7,224 bases of DNA, from NCBI GenBank assembly GCA_003235605.1, contig QJVU01000751.1, positions 1-7,224 on the forward strand. Direction: 5' to 3'. Shown here piece after piece: positions 1 to 4,379 of the stretch. The translations under genes and the position numbers were made by a program. The stretch is from Planctomycetota bacterium. GTDB taxonomy: Bacteria > Planctomycetota > UBA1135 > UBA2386. The notes beneath the pieces were generated by a model. That model was given only the letters and a program-made list of their open reading frames with translations, was not told where the DNA came from and did no database searches. The first letter of the stretch is position 1, and every line of letters starts with the position of its first letter.

Positions 1-30
1 CTCTCTGGGTTCGACAACGCGGTTCGTCGT

Positions 31-58
31 TGCCTCTCGCACGACTGCCTCTCGCACG
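31..58. repeat. Two tandem copies of a 13-bp repeat
   Basis: TGCCTCTCGCACG occurs at 31-43 and again at 46-58, a period of 15 bp. The copies are identical, and the two-base spacer between them is AC. The role is unknown; it could be a paired protein-binding site or chance duplication in low-complexity DNA. Confidence 0.7.
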
Positions 59-161
59 CCCCCGCCCCCGCCTCCTCCCTACAGCCTCCCTGGGGGCACT
101 CGCTTCGCTCGTGCTGTGGGCGCGGCCCCCGCGCCTGCCACGAGACCCCCGCTGTCTGCGA

Positions 162-187
162 GGGCTCAGAGAGCCCCTGAGAGCCCC
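162..187. repeat. Hairpin plus direct GAGAGCCCC repeats
   Basis: GGGCTC (162-167) and GAGCCC (171-176) form a perfect 6-bp stem with a 3-base loop. The right arm is part of GAGAGCCCC (169-177), repeated exactly at 179-187, with a further GAGCCC shortly after. No T-run follows, so an intrinsic terminator is not supported. Confidence 0.5.
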
Positions 188-308
188 GTGAGCCCTGGTG
201 CCATGCCGGCCCACAGAGCACCGGCTCCCAGCCGGGCCCCTCACGGGGTGGTGTTGAACCCGGCCCCCCACGAAAAATCGCGTGGCGCGAATCCCGCGGG
301 GGCTCATC

Positions 309-339
309 CCGCCGGGACCGCCGGGTGTGTCGACGACAC
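309..339. repeat. Tandem CCGCCGGG units and an adjoining palindrome
   Basis: CCGCCGGG occurs at 309-316 and 318-325 with a 9-bp period. It is followed at once by GTGTCG-A-CGACAC (327-339), a perfect inverted repeat around one central base. A symmetric site about 65 bp before the first gene could be an operator; nothing in the sequence identifies a binding protein. Confidence 0.4.
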
Positions 340-354
340 CTGAGTTCAAGATCT

Positions 355-373
355 CCTTCCCAGGTAGGGAAGG
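355..373 (+). other. Perfect 7-bp leader hairpin upstream of the first gene
   Basis: CCTTCCC (355-361) and GGGAAGG (367-373) pair perfectly across the 5-base loop AGGTA. The hairpin ends 18 bases before the GAGGAGGA ribosome site (392-399). No U-tract follows it, so it more likely stabilises or modulates the leader of the 405-932 message than terminates transcription. Confidence 0.5.
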
Positions 374-404
374 TCGCTGTAAGCTCTGGGTGAGGAGGAC
401 ACCC

Positions 405-932
405 ATGACTCAAGACGAGAACCCCGGCGTCGCAGAGATGGCCCGGCAGGCATTCCCCGCTCATGTCTACGGCCTGAAGTTCAGGACCGACAGCCACGGG
501 CTGAAGCTGATGCTGTTCCGCGACTTCATCTACCCGCGGTCGGCGATGAGCGTCTTCGGCACCGCGCTGCCTGGCCGGATCGCGGACTTCCTGCGCGAGG
601 CGGAGGTTGCCGCGGTGACCTACGAGCAGGAGCGCCGGATCTACGCGGTGTTCCTCGAGCTCCACAGCCGTGAGCTGCGGCCCGAGTACGAGAACATCCG
701 GCTGGGCGTCAGCGATCGCTGCGCCGAGATCATGTTCGAGTGGGGCCAGCATCCGCACCCGAAGGAGCTGATCGCCCAGGGCCTCGAGGCCTTCGAGGCT
801 GCGATGCGCTGGAGCCCCGACGCGACCGAGCACGAGAAGACCCTCGTGACCCTGAACGTGAAGACGGCCGGCCGCTTCATCGAGGAAGCGTTCTGCCCGA
901 ACGAGGAGGCTGGATCCGATGAGACGCCGTGA
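405..932 (+). CDS. Hypothetical protein, 175 residues
   Basis: I do not recognise a family. The ATG at 405 is chosen because GAGGAGGA at 392-399 is a near-ideal ribosome site with 5 bases of spacing; an open frame continues upstream to 282 but its residues look like translated non-coding DNA. The protein is soluble-looking, mixed in charge, with no membrane segment. The middle part (about residues 60-135) is rich in Glu, Arg and Leu and probably helical, for example ADFLREAEVAAV near 60-71 and a second helical stretch near 120-134. There are two cysteines (106 and 164). It overlaps the next gene by 14 bases, which suggests translational coupling and a shared job. That it is a real gene is well supported by start signal, codon use and packing; its function is unknown. 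Confidence 0.82.
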   Translation: MTQDENPGVAEMARQAFPAHVYGLKFRTDSHGLKLMLFRDFIYPRSAMSVFGTALPGRIADFLREAEVAAVTYEQERRIYAVFLELHSRELRPEYENIRLGVSDRCAEIMFEWGQHPHPKELIAQGLEAFEAAMRWSPDATEHEKTLVTLNVKTAGRFIEEAFCPNEEAGSDETP

Positions 933-1701
933 CCTGCTGAAGTTCCTCGCTGGAGCCCCGATCCTCGCGGCCCTTCCCAAGCTGGGCGCGGCCGCGCCTG
1001 CCATCCAGCCCGACCTCGAACAGCCGGGTCTCCGGTCCAGGGCCATCCCCCTGAGCCAGAACGGTCTGCTCGACGTCGTGAACCACGGCTTCGCCCACCA
1101 GCGCCGGCTGATGCGGGAAGCCCGCTTCCCGGTGATCTACGCCGCCTCGGCGATCGCGGTGCCCCGCTACTTCCAGGGCCCGATCATCCCGGAGAAGGAC
1201 ACCGTCACGGCGAAGGATCGTGAGGGCGAGGACGGCACCTGGATGCCTTGGTTCGACACTGCCCAGGGTGGCTGGCGCGAGTGGCCGGTCTGGGTGATCG
1301 ACGGCAAGCGCTACATGGATGGTGGGCTCTACCCGATCAACGAGCCCGGCCTCTTCCGCCGCTACCACCCGCTGACCGGCGAGAACAAGGGTCGCTTCGG
1401 CTACCACTGGTCGCCGCGGCTGCGGTTCAACGAAGCGCGGCGTCCGACGTTCAACAAGAAGGACGGGATGTTCCACGAGACCATCGCCGCCCTCATGGAC
1501 GTGCACTGGGAGGATCCGGGCCGCGAAGAGCGTCGGATCTACTGCACGTCGATCCACCTGGCCTGGCGCCACGACATGGACGGCGTGATCGTCAAGATGG
1601 GCGACACGACGCGTTCTTCGTTCCCGTCGCCGCGCGGCTTCCAGCCGAACTTCATCGTCATGAACGCGCACACCTGGGCGAAGTTCCAAGACTTCAGCTG
1701 A
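919..1701 (+). CDS. Putative Tat-exported protein of unknown function
   Basis: The product has 260 residues. GAGGAGG at 903-909 lies 9 bases before the ATG, inside the end of the preceding gene. The N-terminus is a good Tat-type signal: R3-R4-D5-L6-L7-K8 fits the RRxFLK pattern with Leu for Phe, followed by a hydrophobic stretch (about 9-26) and Ala-rich cleavage candidates after residue 26 or 28. The mature part is rich in Trp, Tyr, Arg and Pro, with motifs such as WMPWFDTAQGGW (about residues 112-123) and a His/Trp-rich segment around 190-220. I know no family for it. Twin-arginine export is typical of folded, often cofactor-bearing bacterial proteins and is unusual for a phage gene; the region might instead act as a membrane anchor. 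A real gene is very likely; export is a motif-based inference. Confidence 0.83.
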   Translation: MRRRDLLKFLAGAPILAALPKLGAAAPAIQPDLEQPGLRSRAIPLSQNGLLDVVNHGFAHQRRLMREARFPVIYAASAIAVPRYFQGPIIPEKDTVTAKDREGEDGTWMPWFDTAQGGWREWPVWVIDGKRYMDGGLYPINEPGLFRRYHPLTGENKGRFGYHWSPRLRFNEARRPTFNKKDGMFHETIAALMDVHWEDPGREERRIYCTSIHLAWRHDMDGVIVKMGDTTRSSFPSPRGFQPNFIVMNAHTWAKFQDFS

Positions 1702-1715
1702 ACGCACAACGACGA

Positions 1716-1759
1716 AACAACACCAGGTGCCGAGCACATTCGGCCTGCCAAGTGTTGTT
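1716..1759 (+). terminator. Compound stem-loop after the 1701 stop
   Basis: AACAACAC (1716-1723) pairs perfectly with GTGTTGTT (1752-1759). Inside, AGG (1725-1727) can pair with CCT (1744-1746) and CCGA (1730-1733) with TCGG (1740-1743), leaving a small bulge on each side and a 6-base loop. It begins 14 bases after the stop codon. The usual run of T is missing (only TTGTTG at the 3' arm), so it may be a weak or Rho-assisted terminator, a 3'-end stabiliser, or an operator beside the next promoter. Confidence 0.4.
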
Positions 1760-1786
1760 GTGCAGCGTGTCAGGGTGTCGTAGGAT
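1758..1786 (+). promoter_or_regulatory. Candidate sigma-70/SigA-type promoter
   Basis: TTGTGC (1758-1763) and TAGGAT (1781-1786) are separated by 17 bases. The -10 fits the TAnnnT form common in high-GC bacteria; the -35 matches TTGACA only at its first three bases. Transcription would begin near 1793 and give a leader of about 160 bases that includes the CTCC tract. The -35 overlaps the right arm of the hairpin at 1716-1759. Confidence 0.4.
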
Positions 1787-1839
1787 GCTGTCGGCGGTGG
1801 GTCCCCGGCTCATCTCTTCGGATCGTCCTGTTCTGCCCT

Positions 1840-1863
1840 CCTCCCTCCCTCCCTCCCTCCCTC
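1840..1863 (-). repeat. CTCC tetranucleotide tract, G-quadruplex motif on the - strand
   Basis: The + strand has five CCC runs at 1843-1845, 1847-1849, 1851-1853, 1855-1857 and 1859-1861, each parted by one T. The - strand therefore reads as five GGG tracts with one-base loops, the most stable class of G-quadruplex motif. It sits in the leader about 90 bases upstream of the 1952 start. Short tandem tetranucleotides are also prone to slip, so copy number may vary. Confidence 0.85.
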
Positions 1864-1898
1864 ACGGGGCGGTCGCAGAGCTGGGGCCCCCGCCCCCT

Positions 1899-1927
1899 TT
1901 CCTCTGGCCACGATTCGCCCCTACACT
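1899..1927 (+). promoter_or_regulatory. Weak alternative promoter candidate
   Basis: TACACT at 1922-1927 fits a TAnnnT -10 box. Upstream at the right distance there is only TTTCCT (1898-1903), a poor -35. If used, the message would start only about 15-20 bases before the 1952 ATG. Confidence 0.22.
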
Positions 1928-1951
1928 ACAGGAGTCGCCCCTGGAGGCATC

Positions 1952-2173
1952 ATGGCAGAGGATCGCAAGGCACTGTTGAAGGACATCCAGTCCTGCAATC
2001 TCGCGTTGGACGAAGACGACGAGGGCGGTCTGGCGCCCGAGGATTCCCGGAGGGTTGTGGTCCGCAGCGAGTGCGGCAAGGTCATTGCTGTGCTGCGCGT
2101 GCTGCACGGCGCCGAACGTCAGGCAGTCCGCGCGCTACGCAACGGCGCGGTCGATGAACTCCTCCGGAAGTGA
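1952..2173 (+). CDS. Small acidic hypothetical protein, 73 residues
   Basis: No family is recognised. GGAGG at 1943-1947 precedes the ATG by 4 bases, a clear ribosome site. The first half is acidic (the run LDEDDEGGLAPED lies at about residues 19-31), and the second half alternates hydrophobic and basic residues (about 43-72), probably one or two helices. There are cysteines at 15 and 41, too few for a metal knuckle. Its stop is followed 5 bases later by the next ATG, so it opens a compact three-gene unit. A short acidic protein next to a coiled-coil membrane protein could be a partner or regulator of it, but nothing in the sequence proves this. Confidence 0.75.
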   Translation: MAEDRKALLKDIQSCNLALDEDDEGGLAPEDSRRVVVRSECGKVIAVLRVLHGAERQAVRALRNGAVDELLRK

Positions 2174-2178
2174 CGAAG

Positions 2179-2679
2179 ATGGCCGACGACATCTCCCGCC
2201 AGCACGGCAACTGGTCCCAGCTCCGCACCTTGGTGCTTCGTCTGCTGCAGGCGCACGAAGAGACCCTGGATGATCACGAGCACCGCTTGGGCATCGGCGC
2301 CACGGTGGACGTCGAGCTGCAGAAGGACCTGAACCGGTGCCTCGAGGAGATCTTCGGCGACGCGTCGACGGACTCTCTCCGCACGGCCATCCGCCTGGTC
2401 CAGGCCGAACAGGCCGGGATGCACAAGGCGATCGAGGGCGCGCACTCCAAGGCGAACGCGGCGCACGCGAAGTCCAACTCCAACGGCGAGAAGATCGTCA
2501 AGCTCCAGGCTTGCTGCGACGAGCTGAAGGGCGCGGTCAAGGAACTGAAGGGCGCCAAGACCCCGGATGGTATCGGCAAGGCGTCGAACAGCATGGTCAT
2601 GGGCCTGATTGCGATCATCAGCACCCTGGTGACTGCACTCGCCGAGGTCCTGAAGCACTTCATCACGGGAGGGTGGTAG
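2179..2679 (+). CDS. Coiled-coil protein with one C-terminal membrane segment
   Basis: The product has 166 residues if it starts at the ATG at 2179, with GGAAG (2165-2169) 9 bases upstream. A GTG at 2170 overlapping the previous stop would add three residues but has a worse ribosome site. Residues 12-125 are mostly charged and helical with heptad-like spacing (for instance 13-36 and 104-125), pointing to coiled coils; C112-C113 are adjacent. Residues 138-157 form a single hydrophobic segment (MVMGLIAIISTLVTALAEVL covers it), leaving a short basic tail, so this is a tail-anchored membrane protein. Phage proteins of this shape include some lysis-cassette accessory proteins and membrane-tethering virion proteins, but no lysin neighbour is seen and no family match is claimed. 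It abuts the next gene by a one-base overlap. Confidence 0.82.
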   Translation: MADDISRQHGNWSQLRTLVLRLLQAHEETLDDHEHRLGIGATVDVELQKDLNRCLEEIFGDASTDSLRTAIRLVQAEQAGMHKAIEGAHSKANAAHAKSNSNGEKIVKLQACCDELKGAVKELKGAKTPDGIGKASNSMVMGLIAIISTLVTALAEVLKHFITGGW

Positions 2680-3050
2680 TGTCCGAGTCGAACAAGATCC
2701 TGCAGGGCACGGAGCCCGGCGGCCGCAAGGAGACAGTCGAGAGCGCCGCGGTCATGAAGGCTCTCGCCGGAAAGAAGGGCGCCGAGGTCGTCCAGGCCGA
2801 GGTCTCTCGCTTCCAGCAGACCACGGCCGGCTGGTGCTACGCCTACCTGAAGCGAACGAAGAAGCAGACCCACATCGTCGCGGCGTGGGAGACCTGGGGC
2901 ACCCAGGACTTCGTGGACCAGGAGTACGCCTACTTCGTGGATCTGGTGAAGGCCGACAGCCTCCTCAATGCCGCAGTGCTCACTCACTTCAGCGAAGCCC
3001 GTCGGTTGACGGTCTTCCGCGATGGTTCCCAGGTGGAGTTCATCTTCTAG
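2679..3050 (+). CDS. Hypothetical protein, 123 residues, GTG start
   Basis: The gene starts with GTG whose first G is the last base of the previous stop (TAG/GTG overlap). GGGAGGG at 2667-2673 sits 5 bases before it, so the start is well supported. Residues 1-30 are polar and Gly/Glu/Lys-rich and may be flexible. Residues 35-110 are aromatic and look folded, with WCYAYLKRTKKQTHIVAAWE around 52-71 and YAYFVDLVKAD around 83-93. The C-terminus ends in a beta-like stretch (RLTVFRDGSQVEFIF, 109-123). No membrane segment and no recognised motif were found. Tight coupling to the membrane protein before it suggests the two are made in similar amounts and may work together. Confidence 0.8.
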   Translation: MSESNKILQGTEPGGRKETVESAAVMKALAGKKGAEVVQAEVSRFQQTTAGWCYAYLKRTKKQTHIVAAWETWGTQDFVDQEYAYFVDLVKADSLLNAAVLTHFSEARRLTVFRDGSQVEFIF

Positions 3051-3093
3051 TCACACCTAACGGGTGGCAGAAAAGAGGAAATCGAGGAGTTTC

Positions 3094-3123
3094 TTGCTCC
3101 TGTTGGACTAACAGACGTATGAT
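3094..3123 (+). promoter_or_regulatory. Candidate promoter of the terminase-like/polyvalent unit
   Basis: TTGCTC (3094-3099) and TATGAT (3118-3123) are 18 bases apart, and the surrounding gap (3051-3130) is richer in A and T than the genes around it. The -10 matches TATAAT at five of six bases. Between the boxes lies TGTTGGACTAACA (3101-3113), a symmetric TGTT-N5-AACA element that a repressor could bind. The start of transcription would be near 3130, some 25 bases before the 3154 ATG. Confidence 0.5.
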
Positions 3124-3153
3124 GTGGCCGTCCCCCCTAGCGGGAGGTCCATC

Positions 3154-3360
3154 ATGACTCACCTCAAGAACCTCGACGGCAGCGCTTCTCCCCTCCGCCC
3201 CAACCGGGAGTGCCAGGGCTGCGTCCACTTCGTGGCCTCCGCCAAGAACGAGGGCCGTGGCATGTGCGCGTTCTACAACCAGATCGTCGGCTCGACCGAC
3301 GAGTGCGCCTCCTTCGAGGCCAAGGCGCGAGTCACCGATGGCCGAATCCAGAGGGCTTAG
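3154..3360 (+). CDS. Small four-cysteine (probable metal-binding) protein
   Basis: The product has 68 residues. GGGAGG (3142-3147) lies 6 bases before the ATG at 3154; an in-frame ATG at 3124 is rejected because it lies on the -10 box and has no ribosome site. Four cysteines are spaced C20-x2-C23-x14-C38-x12-C51, with aromatic residues after them (CVHF, CAFY, CASFE). This pattern fits a small zinc-binding knuckle, or less likely an iron-sulphur site. The tail (54-68) is basic. Such mini zinc proteins are common in phages and often bind nucleic acid or a protein partner. It is the first gene after the candidate promoter and overlaps the next by 23 bases. The metal site is inferred from spacing alone. 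Confidence 0.8.
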   Translation: MTHLKNLDGSASPLRPNRECQGCVHFVASAKNEGRGMCAFYNQIVGSTDECASFEAKARVTDGRIQRA

Positions 3361-3598
3361 GACGCGCAAGTTCCTGGTCGTGTGGGACTTCAGCGAGGAC
3401 TTCCGCAAGTCCGTGTCTGCGCGGTACCCTAAGGAGGTGGACCTGATCGCCGTCTTCCGGAAGCGGAGCGGCGACCAGTGCAGCCTCGTCAGGTGCACGG
3501 TGGACCGGATCCATCTCCTGGAGCAAGAACGTGTCGGACCCGAGTTCCAACAAGACATTCAGGCCCGATTTGCTCAAGCGAGAGCGGCATCGGCCTGA
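3338..3598 (+). CDS. Small basic hypothetical protein, 86 residues
   Basis: The ATG at 3338 lies inside the end of the previous gene (23-base overlap), with only a weak AAGG about 12 bases upstream, so it is probably translated by coupling. Residues 11-19 (KFLVVWDFS) and 34-40 (VDLIAVF) look like beta strands; residues 65-86 are a probable helix rich in Gln, Ala and Arg. C48 and C53 are four residues apart. No family is recognised. Its last 68 bases are also the start of the next gene in another frame, a long overlap for this window, so either this gene's end or the GTG start of the next could be open to question. Confidence 0.62.
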   Translation: MAESRGLRTRKFLVVWDFSEDFRKSVSARYPKEVDLIAVFRKRSGDQCSLVRCTVDRIHLLEQERVGPEFQQDIQARFAQARAASA

Positions 3599-4379
3599 CG
3601 GGCCGATCGAGCCGGCCAAGAAGCAGGAGCTCAAGCCTACGGTCCAGGCGGAGAAGCGCTCCCTCCTCGAGTACCTGCCGAAGAACCTCTCGGACGAACA
3701 GCGTACGAAGATGCAGGCCGTCGGCCAGCGCATCAAGAAGTACCAGCACGTCTCGAAGCTGCCCATGCTCTGCATGGGCCTGCAGTGCCCCTTCGCTCGC
3801 TACTGCGAGCTGGTCGAGAACGACATCGACCTGCCGATCGGGGATCCCTGCCCGCTCGAGGACTTCGCGGTCGACGCCTTCATCGACGAGTTCAAGGAGC
3901 ACTACAACCTGGACGAGAAGGACCCGCAGTCCTTCTGGATCCTGCAGCTCATGCGGGACCTCGCCGGCGACACCGTCGTCTCGACCCGCATCAACATGAG
4001 CCTGGCCCTGGACCCCGAGCCGGTGGAGTCCACCTTCGGTGGCATCGCGTTCGGCGGGCAGGCCCTGAGTATCACGAAGCTCCAGCCGACGCTGGACTAC
4101 ATGCTGCGGCTCAACAACTCCAAGCTGAAGCTCATCAAGGAGATGCTGGGCACGCCGAAGGCGAAGGCCGAGGTCGGCCAGCTCGGCGCCAACGACCCGT
4201 CCTCCTCCACGTCTGATGCCCAGGCTCGTGCGAACAAGCTCCGCAAGCTCGCCGAGAGCGGGGCCGTGGACCAGCGCGATGAGCGCGGGGTGGAGAAGCC
4301 GGCGCTGCCGCGGCCGCAGGTGCAGAAGCTCGACTTCGACTTCGAGAACACCCACGTCCCGCGGACCGAGGAGTCGTAG
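3531..4379 (+). CDS. Four-cysteine protein, possible small-terminase-like packaging protein
   Basis: The product has 282 residues from a GTG with GGAG (3520-3523) 7 bases upstream. Residues 1-45 are charged and probably disordered. The core holds C81-x4-C86-x5-C92-x14-C107 in the context LCMGLQCPFARYCEL and IGDPCPLEDF, a likely zinc or iron-sulphur site. Residues 112-150 are helical (WILQLMRDLAGD near 136-147). A region at 186-215 (TLDYMLRLNNSKLKLIKEML followed by GTPKAKAE) resembles the helical end of some small-terminase proteins, where an L-TP-x-A-R-like motif follows the helix. Residues 220-262 are low complexity, and the C-terminus is acidic and aromatic (LDFDFEN, 267-273). No large terminase is seen in the window. 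The gene is sure; the packaging role is a weak inference, and a structural or transcription-related metal protein is an alternative. Confidence 0.85.
   Translation: MSDPSSNKTFRPDLLKRERHRPDGPIEPAKKQELKPTVQAEKRSLLEYLPKNLSDEQRTKMQAVGQRIKKYQHVSKLPMLCMGLQCPFARYCELVENDIDLPIGDPCPLEDFAVDAFIDEFKEHYNLDEKDPQSFWILQLMRDLAGDTVVSTRINMSLALDPEPVESTFGGIAFGGQALSITKLQPTLDYMLRLNNSKLKLIKEMLGTPKAKAEVGQLGANDPSSSTSDAQARANKLRKLAESGAVDQRDERGVEKPALPRPQVQKLDFDFENTHVPRTEES

Larger units (their letters stand above)
1..404. other. Long non-coding leader with repeats and hairpins
   Basis: No coding region is supported here; reading frames that cross it have unnatural Pro/Ala/Arg-rich products and no good ribosome site. It holds several short repeats and inverted repeats, listed separately, including CCCC-TCA-CGGGG near 237-248 and CCACG/CGTGG arms at 268-272 and 281-285. 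No convincing -35/-10 pair was found. It probably contains the promoter and 5' leader of the 405-1701 unit, but that is inferred only from position. Confidence 0.6.
1702..1951. other. Regulatory gap between the first and second gene units
   Basis: No gene is supported. From left to right it holds a compound hairpin after the 1701 stop, a promoter candidate at 1758-1786, a CTCC tetranucleotide tract at about 1840-1863, a CCTCACGGGG element near 1860 that resembles one in the first leader (about 238-248), and a weaker promoter candidate with TACACT at 1922-1927 just before the ribosome site of the 1952 gene. Confidence 0.6.

Noticed and set aside
116..343. A 75-codon frame in the leader
   Set aside because: The product is almost all Ala, Pro, Arg and Gly, there is no ribosome site, and the DNA is repeat-rich non-coding sequence.
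282..404. An earlier ATG at 282 for the first gene
   Set aside because: The added residues read as translated leader DNA (Pro/Gly-rich), there is no ribosome site before 282, and an excellent one sits before the ATG at 405.
458..520. A tRNA or other structural RNA in the non-coding gaps
   Set aside because: I looked for cloverleaf arms and a TTC-type T-loop in the gaps 1-404, 1702-1951 and 3051-3153 and found none; the coordinates given lie in coding DNA with only chance T-loop-like letters.
877..1737. A 286-codon open frame on the - strand
   Set aside because: It mirrors the Tat-signal gene, and its product is a low-complexity Val/Arg/Asp-rich chain without motifs. It is an artefact of base composition.
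1836..1863. The CTCC tract as a CRISPR array
   Set aside because: It is a simple tetranucleotide repeat with no spacers of distinct sequence.
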